DNA from: Gammaproteobacteria bacterium
GTDB taxonomy: Bacteria; Pseudomonadota; Gammaproteobacteria; UBA9339
Direction of reading: 5' to 3'
Length of the DNA: 64,000 nucleotides
NCBI GenBank assembly: GCA_016936855.1
Contig: JAFGXA010000006.1
Coordinates: forward strand, 20,369 to 84,368
Under the pieces are notes generated by a model. The model did not search any database. It worked only from the letters and a program-made list of their open reading frames with translations, and was not told where the DNA came from. This document shows, piece by piece, positions 1 to 8,392 of the stretch. A program made the position numbers and the translations under genes. Every line of letters begins with the position of its first letter. Position 1 is the first letter of the stretch.

Positions 1-1
1 T

Positions 2-325
2 TCGAAGAATGGGGTAAAAACATTATTTGCTGATTCTTTGGTGAAAAATCAAATTTTTTTGGCAGAGAAACCGGTCGATAGTGATCTTTTGATTTATAAT
101 GATTGTCTTGAATTCCATAAGGAATTTATCGATAAATATCGTAATTCACCAGTTAAATTAATAGAAGATTTTTACCCTACAGCATCTATGCTGTTGCCGA
201 TAGCAGAGGATAAGTTTAATAAAGGCGAAGTTTTGGCGGCAGATAAAGCTATTCCAACTTATCTTCGCGGTAAAAGTGCTTGGCATACATCATGGCCCGT
301 CATCCTCGTGGATGCTGGGATTTAG
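2..325 (+). CDS. tsaB: TsaB C-terminal part (tRNA threonylcarbamoyladenosine complex), 5' truncated by window edge
   Basis: This is the last ~107 residues of an open frame that runs off the left edge; codons 2-37 are open, so the TTG at 38 is not a real start. The segment LLPIAEDKF followed by YLRGKSAWH matches the end of TsaB (YeaZ), where a LLP-A-----G stretch precedes the final YLRN-(V/A)AWKK motif. TsaB is a catalytically inactive ASKHA-fold partner of TsaD, needed for t6A37 modification of ANN-decoding tRNAs in the cytoplasm. The last ~12 residues after AWH do not look like TsaB and lie over a decayed GTCATCC-type repeat (299-321), so the native C-terminus may have been replaced. Family call fairly confident; only a fragment is visible. 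Confidence 0.75.
   Translation, partial: SKNGVKTLFADSLVKNQIFLAEKPVDSDLLIYNDCLEFHKEFIDKYRNSPVKLIEDFYPTASMLLPIAEDKFNKGEVLAADKAIPTYLRGKSAWHTSWPVILVDAGI
299..321. repeat. Decayed GTCATCC-type palindromic repeat inside the 3' end of tsaB
   Basis: The sequence begins GTCATCC and ends GGGAT, with the imperfect arms ATCCTCGT and GCTGGGAT around a GGAT centre. It resembles the better-preserved repeat at 19160-19185. It supplies the stop-proximal codons of tsaB. Confidence 0.35.
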
Positions 326-344
326 AGGCAAATAAACAGAAAAA

Positions 345-1517
345 TTAAAATGTTCCCAGTACAAATACCGCAAAAACACCTATGATTATATGTGAGACAG
401 TTACCCCTAAGAGTGAACGTTGTTTTGAATATAACCATCCCCAAAACAGGCCAAGTGTAAAGGAGACTAGGATAAATAATGGCTCCACATGGGAGTGGGC
501 TGCAGAGAAAATAACATTTGAAGTTACAATTGCAAACCAAGTATCTTTTCTAGTGTCACCTAAGAATTGTTGTAATGTGCTTTGTAATACGCCTCTTACG
601 ATAAATTCTTGTAAAGGACAGGTGAGAGCATACATGCCAACTGTGATCCAATAAATTTTCCAGGAAAATTTAGAAAAAGATGATGATGGATTAAATAGTG
701 GTTGGTGAGAGCCGCCAAATGCAAGAATTATTGCGATTAGTTTCAGTACAATAAGAAGTGCTATGATCCAAAAAGAATAAAAGACAGCTGCTAATGTATT
801 TCTCTTCCACCTCGCAAGGTTAAAACCAAATCTTTCCCAAGCATAACCGCTTCTATAGATGAAAAAAGTAAATGATATAGAAAAAAACAATACCATGGTG
901 AGGGAAATGGTTGTGGTGTTGGCAAATACAGAGCGCCAAGCAAAAGTTGCTCTTAGTAACATAGTATAGAGGGATGTTACTGTTATAAGGACTATAATAA
1001 AGACTCCGACTGCGAGTTTGGCTTTACTATCATCTAATTCACGCCTGATTGCAGCCAAGGCGTGAGCATTAGAAGTGCGAATCTTTAGTGCTAAATTTTT
1101 ACCTAGATTTACTGCTATTTGATAATATATATCTTTGTGTTTTTGCAGATTTTCAACATCTATTTCCATTAATTTGGTATCTTTTATAGTACGTACCGAT
1201 GCAGAGCGTGGTTTATCCTCTAAAATTGACATCTCTCCAACTACAGCGCCTCTACCAAGCGTGTTTATGCTATATAGTGAGTGATCATCAGCATTTTCTT
1301 TGAGGATCTCTACTTCTCCCGATAGAATTACAAACAGACGCTTATCGATAGCATTTTCGTGAACGAATGTTTCATGCGACTTTAATTCGAGGATGTTGCT
1401 GATTTTGCCCAATTTCTTGAGTTGACGTGGAGACAATCCATTGAATATTTCACTAGTTAGAAGTGCTGGGTCCATGCTAGCAATGTAGCGTTTTGTGAAA
1501 TTTATTGCAACACCCAA
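345..1517 (-). CDS. Cyclic-nucleotide-binding domain fused to a CPBP (CAAX protease/bacteriocin-processing) membrane domain
   Basis: Residues ~15-140 form a CRP-like cNMP-binding fold (ILSGEVEIL, then RGAVVGEMSILEDKPRSASV, the phosphate-binding-cassette region). About six membrane helices follow from residue ~165. The membrane half carries CPBP motifs: LQEFIVRG (motif 1, normally EExxxR, here Q-E), FSAAHSH (motif 2, FxxxH) and a late SHIIIG histidine. This suggests a membrane protease-like protein gated or positioned by a cytoplasmic sensor domain; substrate unknown. The start used is TTG at 1517, 5 nt after miaB stops; an in-frame ATG at 1475 is an alternative and would still keep the sensor domain. 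Probably co-transcribed with miaB and the MFS gene. Confidence 0.7.
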   Translation of the reverse strand: MGVAINFTKRYIASMDPALLTSEIFNGLSPRQLKKLGKISNILELKSHETFVHENAIDKRLFVILSGEVEILKENADDHSLYSINTLGRGAVVGEMSILEDKPRSASVRTIKDTKLMEIDVENLQKHKDIYYQIAVNLGKNLALKIRTSNAHALAAIRRELDDSKAKLAVGVFIIVLITVTSLYTMLLRATFAWRSVFANTTTISLTMVLFFSISFTFFIYRSGYAWERFGFNLARWKRNTLAAVFYSFWIIALLIVLKLIAIILAFGGSHQPLFNPSSSFSKFSWKIYWITVGMYALTCPLQEFIVRGVLQSTLQQFLGDTRKDTWFAIVTSNVIFSAAHSHVEPLFILVSFTLGLFWGWLYSKQRSLLGVTVSHIIIGVFAVFVLGTF

Positions 1518-1522
1518 CTAGT

Positions 1523-2827
1523 TCAAATTACACCTAATAAGGAGTTTGGATATACTTTGGTTATATTGACCATTACCAACTCTCCGATAATACTGCTATT
1601 ACCAACAAAATTTACTACACGGTTATTTTCAGTTCGTCCAGCTAAAGTTGTAGGTGATTTTTTAGAGTGGCCAGTAACTAGAACTTCTTGAGTCGTATTT
1701 AGCATTTTTTGACTGTATTCGTTTTCTTGTAGAGTTAGTTGTTCTTGTAGAATTTGTAAGCGTTCTTTTTTTGTGTTGAAATCTAAGTTGTCCGGTAATT
1801 TTGCGGCAAGAGTTCCAGGTCTTGGGCTATAAATGAAGCTAAATGAGTGGTCGAATTTTATCTTTTTCACAAAATCCATGGTGGCTTCAAAATCAGCGTC
1901 AGTTTCTCCAGGAAAACCAACGATGAAATCGGAACTGATGCTAATAGTTGGTCTTACAGATTTTAATTTTGCGACCACATCAGTGTATTGTTCGCAAGTA
2001 TAGCGCCTGCGCATGGCTTGCAATATTTTGTTAGATCCACTTTGTAGCGGTAGATGAATGTGGTTTACCAGTTTTTCAGTTTGATTATAGCAAGCTACTA
2101 ATTTATCTGATATTGATGAGGGGTAAGATGTTGTAAAACGAATGCGTTTTATTTTTTCTAGTTCAGCACTTGCTAAAATCAAATCAGCAAGGTCATGTTT
2201 TTCGCTTTTATAATCAGTGACGTTTTGGCCGATAAAATGAATTTCTTTGACATTTTGTTCAGCTAAAATTTTGATTTCATCCATTATGCTGGAAAAATCT
2301 CTACTTACTTCAATGCCTCGTGTATAGGGCACTATGCAGTAGCTGCAATATTTGTTACAACCTTCCATGATTGAAACATAGGCGCTAGAAGACGTGACGT
2401 GAGGGGGTGGTAGTTCAGAAAATTTTTCCAAAGCATCAAAGGCGACATCTATTACAGGTTTTTTTGTAGCAATTGCCTGTTCATACATTTTAGGTAAGCG
2501 ATGTATGGTTTGTGGTCCAAACACGATATCAACAAAAGGTGTGCGTTTAACAATATTGATGCCTTCTTGGCTTGCTACACAGCCACCTACTGCAATAATT
2601 AAAGTTGGATTTTTTTGTTTTAAATTTTTTACGCGACCCAAATCAGAAAAAACTTTTTCTTGGGCTTTTTCGCGGATAGAACAGGTATTGAAAATAATCA
2701 AATCAGCTTCATCTGGCCTTTGTGTAGAGTGCATATCTAGGTGGTGCCGCATTAGGTCAATAATGCGTAGCGCATCATGTTCATTCATTTGGCAGCCAAA
2801 ATTTTTTAAGTAAAGTTTCTTATTCAT
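1523..2827 (-). CDS. miaB: tRNA-2-methylthio-N6-dimethylallyladenosine synthase MiaB
   Basis: MiaB is a radical-SAM methylthiotransferase that converts i6A37 to ms2i6A37 in tRNAs reading UNN codons. The 434-residue length fits the family. The N-terminal UPF0004 domain starts with KNFGCQMNEHDA and has the further cluster cysteines CSIR and GGCVA. The radical-SAM motif CNKYCSYC lies near residue 157 and is followed by IVPYTRG. The C-terminal ~65 residues form the TRAM RNA-binding domain. The ATG overlaps the stop of the upstream MFS gene as ATGA, which indicates translational coupling. Confidence 0.95.
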   Translation of the reverse strand: MNKKLYLKNFGCQMNEHDALRIIDLMRHHLDMHSTQRPDEADLIIFNTCSIREKAQEKVFSDLGRVKNLKQKNPTLIIAVGGCVASQEGINIVKRTPFVDIVFGPQTIHRLPKMYEQAIATKKPVIDVAFDALEKFSELPPPHVTSSSAYVSIMEGCNKYCSYCIVPYTRGIEVSRDFSSIMDEIKILAEQNVKEIHFIGQNVTDYKSEKHDLADLILASAELEKIKRIRFTTSYPSSISDKLVACYNQTEKLVNHIHLPLQSGSNKILQAMRRRYTCEQYTDVVAKLKSVRPTISISSDFIVGFPGETDADFEATMDFVKKIKFDHSFSFIYSPRPGTLAAKLPDNLDFNTKKERLQILQEQLTLQENEYSQKMLNTTQEVLVTGHSKKSPTTLAGRTENNRVVNFVGNSSIIGELVMVNITKVYPNSLLGVI

Positions 2828-4077
2828 AGGTTGTTTATAGTGTTGCCATTAGTTTCTCTTACGAATAAGAGTAGTATGAGAGCTATAAATACACAAATTG
2901 GTAATATAGATAGTGAAATTTGATAGCCATGTGTTGAATAGCTAGCTACCCCAAAGTTTAAAATGCGGTATCGGTCCAGGATTAATCCTATGATAGGTGG
3001 CAAAATTGCTCCGCCTAACATGTTAAGACCATTCATAAATCCCATGCAGGCTCCTGTTGTATTTGGGCTGCTATTTTCTTTAGCTGAGCTAAAGGCTACT
3101 ATCAAACCGCTTGAGAAAAATCCTGTACAAAATATTAGTAATGCCAGTTCATAGTATGTGAAATCAAGTAAATATATTATTAAAGATGTGGTGATTAGAG
3201 TACCAATGGCGCTTACATACATAACAGGATTACGTTTAAGCGTGCGGTCAGATATCCACCCAAGAATAGGTGCGCCAAAAATCCAACCGACAAAAATCAT
3301 TGAGATTAATGTGGCTGCTTCTTTATTGGAAAGGTGATATGCGCTGCGTAAATATGGTCCTCCCCATAAGGCACCAAAAACTGTAGTTGGTACAAGCATA
3401 AGGCCAGCATAGGCAGCTAGCATCCAAATTTGTTGTTTTTTCAGAATGGCGCGCATTCCATCCCACAGTTTATCAGCTGTGTTATTTGTGTTATTTGAGG
3501 TTTTTTTGATTTTTGCTAGGCAAGTCCAAAGAAGTATTGCCAATAAAAGGCCTATGGCAGATAGCAGTAAAATTGTTGGACGCCAACCTAAGTCTTCGCA
3601 GGCAACAGCTAGCGGGGCTTGTGCTGAAATTGCGCCTATCATTCCTATTGAAAGTAAGAGGCCGGTTAAAATAGAAAAGCGATTTGTTGGGTGTGCATTT
3701 GCTGCTATATACATACATCCAATCGCTGCAGAACCACCGCCAAGACCTATTAACAAACGCCCGAGAGATGCCAAAAAGAACATATGGGATGCAGCAAAGA
3801 GAGTGCTACCTATAGCCACTAGAAGTGCTGATGCAGTTAAAAGTCGCCTGACCCCAAACTTATCTAAAATAGCTCCTAATGGTATTTGGCTGAATGCGTA
3901 GGCCCAAAAATAAAAAGAAACTAAAATACTCAATGATGTTGCATCAGCATTAAATGCTCGCATTAAGCTCTTTACCATTACGCTAGGAGATACTTGTAGA
4001 AAATATTGATAAGCATAGAAAAATGCTGTAGCAAACCAGGCCAACCATGGCCAGAAACCGCCTTTGTTTTCGCTCAT
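2824..4077 (-). CDS. Major facilitator superfamily transporter (12 TM)
   Basis: A 417-residue protein with about 12 hydrophobic helices, beginning WPWLAWFATAFFYAYQYFLQ. The MFS signature between TM2 and TM3 is present as GAILDKFGVRR, and a second copy in the C-terminal half reads GWISDRTLKRNP. It belongs to the MFS group common in Legionella and Coxiella; the substrate cannot be deduced. It is first in a minus-strand unit with miaB (4-bp ATGA overlap) and is divergent from the KimA-like gene, with only 46 bp between the two starts, which must hold both promoters. Confidence 0.85.
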   Translation of the reverse strand: MSENKGGFWPWLAWFATAFFYAYQYFLQVSPSVMVKSLMRAFNADATSLSILVSFYFWAYAFSQIPLGAILDKFGVRRLLTASALLVAIGSTLFAASHMFFLASLGRLLIGLGGGSAAIGCMYIAANAHPTNRFSILTGLLLSIGMIGAISAQAPLAVACEDLGWRPTILLLSAIGLLLAILLWTCLAKIKKTSNNTNNTADKLWDGMRAILKKQQIWMLAAYAGLMLVPTTVFGALWGGPYLRSAYHLSNKEAATLISMIFVGWIFGAPILGWISDRTLKRNPVMYVSAIGTLITTSLIIYLLDFTYYELALLIFCTGFFSSGLIVAFSSAKENSSPNTTGACMGFMNGLNMLGGAILPPIIGLILDRYRILNFGVASYSTHGYQISLSILPICVFIALILLLFVRETNGNTINNL

Positions 4078-4123
4078 TTAATTTCTCTTTCTTTAATTAG
4101 TAATTATCCGGTATTATGCTCAA

Positions 4124-6067
4124 ATGTTTGATAAGATCAAGAGGCTAGTTTTTGGGGCTCCGCGGCGCCCCATGCAGCAAGAGACTAGGCATACGATTTC
4201 TTTAGCTGCTTTTTTTGCTTGGATTGGCTTAGGTGCTGATGGGCTGTCTTCATCTGCCTATGGTCCTGAGCAGTCTTTTTTAGTGCTAGGGCACCATGTT
4301 TATTTGGGCTTATATCTTGCTGTAGCTACAGCAATCACTGTATTTGTTATATCTCTTAGTTATAACCAAGTTATAGAGCTTTTCCCGAGTGGCGGTGGTG
4401 GTTATAAAGTTGCATCGCGTTTGATTAATTCGCATGCCGGGCTTATTTCTGGTTCGGCCCTATTACTTAACTATACTCTAACTATAGCGGTATCATTTGC
4501 TAGTGCTGTTGATGCACTATTTAGTTTGATGCCGATTGGTTTTCAAGCCTATAAAATCGATACGGCGGTAGCTGGTATATTGATTATGATGTACCTGAAT
4601 TTGCGTGGCATGAAAGAGTCTATCAAATTTTTTATGCCGATCTTTTTAGGGTTTGTTATTACTCATTTTATAATTATTATTTACGGAATTGCTATGCATG
4701 CATCAAGCTTGGATAGCGTTGTGCAGAATAGTTGGCATCAAACCCAAGTTAGCTCTAATTATTTAGGTTACTTCTTTATTATTGCGTTATTTATGCGCTC
4801 TTATTGTTTGGGTGGTGGTACTTATACCGGACTGGAAGCTGTTTCAAACAATGTGAATAATTTGGCGGAACCTAGAGTTAGAACGGGTAAATTGACAATG
4901 CTTTATATGTCAGTTTCTTTGAGTTTAACGGCGGGTGGGATTATTTTGCTATATTTGTTATGGCACGCTTTCCCTGTTGCTGGCAAAACCTTGAATGCGG
5001 TAGTGTTCGCCTCTATTTTGGCAAATATTCCTTATCATCATTTTTTCTTGGTTTTGATTTTGGCGTTTGAAGCTGGTTTGTTGTTTGTTGGTGCAAATAC
5101 TGGATTTTTAGGTGGTCCTGCTGTTCTTTCTAATATGGCAATCGATGGTTGGGTTCCGAAAAAGTTTCGCAACTTTTCTAGTAGATTAGTCGTGCAAAAT
5201 GGGGTTTTATTATTTGGTGTTAGCGCAATTGCTGTTTTGATTTGGTCGGGGGGGTCGGTTAAAGAGTTGGTGATTCTTTATAGTTTGAATGTGTTTATTA
5301 CTTTTTCATTATCGCTCTTTGGCTTATGTCGATATTGGTGGCAAAGGCGTAAAATAGAATCTAAGTGGATTTATCGTCTGCCTTTATCTCTTGTAGGTTT
5401 TTTATTGTGTAGTACTATTTTTGTGGTAACGGTTTTAGAAAAATTCACTCAAGGCGCTTGGCTTACTCTTTTGATTACAGGTGTTGTTATTTGTATTGGT
5501 CTTGTAATTAAAAACCACTATAAGCAAATTAAAAAAAGGGTAAGAGCGCTGGATAAGAATTTAACCATGCGAATTGATGTAGGGGATAAAGAGCTAAAAG
5601 CTGTAAATCCTAAGAAACCAACGGCGGTGTTTTTTATTGGAGATAGTATTGGGGAAGGAATGCATACCTTGTTATGGGCGCAACGTATGTTCGCTGGGCG
5701 TTTTAAGAATTTTGTGTTTATAAGCGCTGGAGTGGTTGACGTTTACAGTTATGAAAGTGAAACGGCGCTGCAAAAAATGCAAAGTCAGGTAGAAACAAGG
5801 TTGCAGTATTTTTTAAATTATGCGAAGCATTTGGAAGTTCCAGCTCGTGCCGTAAGTGTGTTTGGTGCTGATCCTGTAACGGAGTTAGTGACAGCTGCTG
5901 AAGAGTTAAGCAAAGAGTTTAATGAGTTGGTGTTTTTCTCGGCACGTTTGATTTTGAAAGAGGAAAATTGGTTGTCGCGTATGTTGCATAATAGTACCCC
6001 GAATGCTTTACAAAGTTTATTGCATTTGCGGGGGTTGCAGATGATGATTTTACCGGTTAAGGTTTAG
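4124..6067 (+). CDS. APC-superfamily permease, KimA (YdaO)-like potassium importer
   Basis: A 647-residue protein with ~12 TM helices (residues ~25-465) and a ~180-residue soluble C-terminal region. The first helix carries GADGLSSSAYGPEQ, matching the D-LSS-AYG-E signature of the KimA/YdaO high-affinity K+ importers. The soluble tail starts around RALDKNLTM and contains FFIGDSIGEGMHTLLWAQ. In Bacillus the KimA tail binds c-di-AMP; I cannot say whether this one binds a nucleotide. No Shine-Dalgarno is visible before the ATG, and a TATTAT hexamer lies at 4112-4117, so the message may be leaderless. It is followed 13 nt later by icmL. APC membership is firm; K+ specificity is an inference from the motif. 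Confidence 0.7.
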   Translation: MFDKIKRLVFGAPRRPMQQETRHTISLAAFFAWIGLGADGLSSSAYGPEQSFLVLGHHVYLGLYLAVATAITVFVISLSYNQVIELFPSGGGGYKVASRLINSHAGLISGSALLLNYTLTIAVSFASAVDALFSLMPIGFQAYKIDTAVAGILIMMYLNLRGMKESIKFFMPIFLGFVITHFIIIIYGIAMHASSLDSVVQNSWHQTQVSSNYLGYFFIIALFMRSYCLGGGTYTGLEAVSNNVNNLAEPRVRTGKLTMLYMSVSLSLTAGGIILLYLLWHAFPVAGKTLNAVVFASILANIPYHHFFLVLILAFEAGLLFVGANTGFLGGPAVLSNMAIDGWVPKKFRNFSSRLVVQNGVLLFGVSAIAVLIWSGGSVKELVILYSLNVFITFSLSLFGLCRYWWQRRKIESKWIYRLPLSLVGFLLCSTIFVVTVLEKFTQGAWLTLLITGVVICIGLVIKNHYKQIKKRVRALDKNLTMRIDVGDKELKAVNPKKPTAVFFIGDSIGEGMHTLLWAQRMFAGRFKNFVFISAGVVDVYSYESETALQKMQSQVETRLQYFLNYAKHLEVPARAVSVFGADPVTELVTAAEELSKEFNELVFFSARLILKEENWLSRMLHNSTPNALQSLLHLRGLQMMILPVKV

Positions 6068-6080
6068 AGGGAGGGCAGGT

Positions 6081-6770
6081 ATGGCTACTAATTCTCAGGA
6101 ACACATCGATCTAGAGTTGTTTGATCGCGAATTGTCTCGTTATATGAGTGGGTTTTATCGTGACAAGTTCCGTATTTATGTAAAGTGGCTATATATTATG
6201 GTGTTGCTTAGTGTCTTGTTAATTGGCGCCATTGCCTATCTTTGTTTTACTAGACCTGCGAGCGCTAAATTTTCCTATGCTTCTAATATAGCAACTGGTG
6301 CGGTATCTGTTATGCATCCATTGAGTGCGCCTTTAATTAAACCAAGGGAGTTGTTGCAATGGAGTAGGGATAAAGTTTTAAATATCTACAACTTTAATTA
6401 TGCCAATTACCAGGATATTTTTGCTAACTTGCAAAGCTCATTCACCAATCAAGGTTGGAAGGATTTTAATACTACATTCACGAGCGATGATTTTCTAAAA
6501 AAGATAATTAACAGTAAGTTGTTTGTTAGTGCGCTTGTGCGTGGACAACCCAAAATAACAAGTGAGGGAGTGTTGGGTGGTAGTTACGCCTGGCAGGTGG
6601 AGGTTCCAATAGTTTTGAGCTTTAAGGCAGAAGGGCAGGATAAGGCGCTTAAGCATGATAATTTATCCATTTCAATGATCTTGGTTAGAGTGCCAAACTT
6701 TGATAATGCTAAAGCTATAGCGATTGATGGATTTTCAGTTGAAGAGTCTACAGCAAGTAATTTGCAATAA
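6081..6770 (+). CDS. icmL: IcmL/DotI family type IVB secretion protein
   Basis: DotI/IcmL is a bitopic inner-membrane protein of the Dot/Icm complex (VirB8-like periplasmic fold) that forms a subcomplex with DotJ. This 229-residue protein has a short cytoplasmic N-terminus (FYRDKFRIYVK), one TM helix at ~residues 34-56, then a periplasmic domain. The domain shows the family pattern: SAPLIKPRELLQWSRD, NFNYANYQD, GWKDFNTTF, and near the end SYAWQVEVPI and a MILVRVPNFDN stretch. It has a good Shine-Dalgarno (GGGAGG). It stands alone here, without the icm/dot cluster; Legionellales genomes often carry dispersed icmL paralogues, so it may be the core gene or a paralogue. Its 3' end overlaps convergent pgpA by 23 bp. 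Confidence 0.88.
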   Translation: MATNSQEHIDLELFDRELSRYMSGFYRDKFRIYVKWLYIMVLLSVLLIGAIAYLCFTRPASAKFSYASNIATGAVSVMHPLSAPLIKPRELLQWSRDKVLNIYNFNYANYQDIFANLQSSFTNQGWKDFNTTFTSDDFLKKIINSKLFVSALVRGQPKITSEGVLGGSYAWQVEVPIVLSFKAEGQDKALKHDNLSISMILVRVPNFDNAKAIAIDGFSVEESTASNLQ

Positions 6771-7224
6771 TGGTCAAAATCGTTGCGGAGTAGAGAGCAG
6801 CCAAAAGATCATCCAGCATTATGCCAAAACCGCCAGCTATCTTTTTGTCACAATTCCGAATTGGCCACGGTTTCCAGATGTCAAATAAGCGAAATAGTAG
6901 AAATCCGGCTAAAATCAAAATCCAACTGTTAGGGGCTAGCGCCATAGTAAAAAGGTAGCCTACAATTTCATCCCAAACGATGGAAGGGTGGTCGTGTTCT
7001 CCCAGCATTTCGGTTACTTGCTGGCAAAGCCAAATGCCAAATAAGAAAAAGGCTAAAATAATTCCCAAGTACAGCCATTGTGGTAGTTGTCTTAGTATTA
7101 AATAGATCGGAATTGCTATGAGTGTGCCGCAAGTGCCTGGCATTATTGGTGAGAGACCACTACCAAATCCGGTAGCTAACAGAATTATAGTTCTACGATA
7201 CAAAAGGGATCTTTGTTTTGCCAT
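6748..7224 (-). CDS. pgpA: Phosphatidylglycerophosphatase A
   Basis: PgpA dephosphorylates phosphatidylglycerophosphate to phosphatidylglycerol at the inner membrane. At 158 residues it has typical features: an N-terminal TGFGSGLSPIMPGTCGT motif, SIVWDEIVGYL (Asp/Glu metal site), FRLFDIWKPWPI and IMLDDLLAA near the C-terminus. The start ATG at 7224 (MAKQRSLLY) lies one base after the nusB stop. A longer in-frame reading to 7275 overlaps nusB and is not needed. The nrdR-nusB-pgpA order is classical in gammaproteobacteria (ribE and thiL are missing between them). Convergent overlap with icmL. Confidence 0.93.
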   Translation of the reverse strand: MAKQRSLLYRRTIILLATGFGSGLSPIMPGTCGTLIAIPIYLILRQLPQWLYLGIILAFFLFGIWLCQQVTEMLGEHDHPSIVWDEIVGYLFTMALAPNSWILILAGFLLFRLFDIWKPWPIRNCDKKIAGGFGIMLDDLLAALYSATILTIIANYLL

Positions 7225-7225
7225 C

Positions 7226-7642
7226 TTAGATTCCGTTAGGGCGTAGATTTTTCGCCATATTGTCCAGCACGCCATTTACAAATCTAAATCCTTCTTCAGC
7301 ACCAAATTTTTTGGTTATATCCAAAGCCTCATTGATTATAATAGGGCTTGGTATTTCTAGGTTAAACTTTAATTCGTAACTTGCTAAACGCAGGATAGCA
7401 AGTTCTACTGGATTAATTTCTTTTAGGTCGATGCTAGAGTTATTTTGAATGATTTTATCAATATCTTCAAGGTGTTTTACTGTGTTATTAAAGCTTTCGT
7501 TAAAGTAGTTAAGGTCAACTTTTTTAGGGTTGGCGCGAGAGACAAATTGTTCTCTTACGTTTATGCTGTCTCCAACATTATGCTCCCATTGATATAGAGC
7601 TTGTACTGCCAATTCGCGAGCTTTTCTACGATTATATTTCAT
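7226..7642 (-). CDS. nusB: Transcription antitermination protein NusB
   Basis: A 138-residue all-helical protein that binds boxA RNA with NusE (S10) during rRNA antitermination. It begins [20 protein letters not shown], the diagnostic NusB N-terminus. Further conserved stretches are [28 protein letters not shown] and a FVNGVLD near the C-terminus. It overlaps the nrdR stop by 4 bp and is followed after 1 nt by pgpA, so the three genes form one translationally coupled unit. Confidence 0.96.
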   Translation of the reverse strand: MKYNRRKARELAVQALYQWEHNVGDSINVREQFVSRANPKKVDLNYFNESFNNTVKHLEDIDKIIQNNSSIDLKEINPVELAILRLASYELKFNLEIPSPIIINEALDITKKFGAEEGFRFVNGVLDNMAKNLRPNGI

Positions 7643-8091
7643 TTGCTTTTTAACCTTTCAATTTCTTTTAGAAAGCCACTTATATCTTCAAAGTTACGAT
7701 AAATTGAAGCAAAGCGAACATAGGCGACATGGTCTAATTCCTTCAAAGCGTCCATCACCATGGTTCCCAATTTCTCAGAGCTAATTTCCTTGTCCCCAAT
7801 TGTTCTTAGCTTGTGTTGTATTTCGTTGGCAGCGTGCTCAATTTTCTCAACTCCAACTGGTCGTTTTTCCAACGCTTTCATCATTCCAGAGCGCAATTTT
7901 TCTTCAGAAAAATTTTCACGACTTCCATCTCTCTTTACCACGTGCGGTAAAAGCAATTCAGCATATTCAAAAGTTGTAAAACGTTCTTGACACTCCAAGC
8001 ATTCACGACGACGACGTACTTTATTGGTTTCGTGCACCAATCTTGAGTCGATTACTTTTGTATCCCCTGCACCACAAAATGGACATTGCAT
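7639..8091 (-). CDS. nrdR: Transcriptional repressor NrdR
   Basis: NrdR represses ribonucleotide reductase genes via an ATP-cone nucleotide sensor. The 150-residue protein has the N-terminal zinc ribbon (CPFCG and CLEC, with [20 protein letters not shown]) followed by the ATP-cone ([20 protein letters not shown] and the downstream [11 protein letters not shown]). First gene of the nrdR-nusB-pgpA unit; divergent from typA across a 301-bp repeat-containing spacer. Confidence 0.97.
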   Translation of the reverse strand: MQCPFCGAGDTKVIDSRLVHETNKVRRRRECLECQERFTTFEYAELLLPHVVKRDGSRENFSEEKLRSGMMKALEKRPVGVEKIEHAANEIQHKLRTIGDKEISSEKLGTMVMDALKELDHVAYVRFASIYRNFEDISGFLKEIERLKSK

Positions 8092-8158
8092 TGTCTAATC
8101 TCACTTAACTAAAAACGTCGATATTCTATGCTGATCACACCGAAACAACAAGTTCAAA

Positions 8159-8302
8159 AGCACCGTCATCACACGGGGCTGCTTAGCGAGCACAGGCGAG
8201 CTGGCAGGATCCGGGTGACCTAGTGGGCCTAACGCTTTTGTCATTATCAAAATCAGGTGCAACACCATGGAGGTCCCGCATCAATTGCGGGAGGACGGTG
8301 CT
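8159..8302. repeat. Inverted-repeat element in the nrdR-typA spacer
   Basis: The 301-bp gap between nrdR and typA holds a GC-richer insert bounded by 9-bp perfect inverted repeats, AGCACCGTC at 8159-8167 and GACGGTGCT at 8294-8302. An inner 7-bp hairpin (TCCCGCA/TGCGGGA, 8274-8292) lies near its right end. The left part (GTCATCACACGGGG ... GGATCC) resembles the GTCATCCC-type repeats elsewhere in the window. It could be a small non-autonomous mobile element or composite REP; it encodes no convincing protein (a 29-aa ORF at 8267-8356 lacks a Shine-Dalgarno). Confidence 0.5.
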
Positions 8303-8328
8303 GTTTACTTGCTGGGTGTAGGTTATGT

Positions 8329-8357
8329 TTGTGTTTTGCCTGGTTTAGTTCCATAAT
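8329..8357 (+). promoter_or_regulatory. Putative sigma-70 promoter of typA
   Basis: TTGTGT (8329-8334) and CATAAT (8352-8357) are separated by 17 bp and lie ~36 bp before the typA ATG. The -35 is weak, so the call rests mostly on spacing and position. Confidence 0.4.
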
Positions 8358-8392
8358 CCGCAACATTTTTAATAATAACTAAGATAAAAACA

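Noticed and set aside
3446..3901. 151-residue plus-strand ORF
   Set aside because: Antisense shadow of the MFS transporter gene; Arg/Pro/Ala-rich composition typical of a reverse-frame reading.
8267..8356. 29-codon ORF before typA
   Set aside because: Starts inside the repeat element, has no Shine-Dalgarno, and its end overlaps the putative -10.
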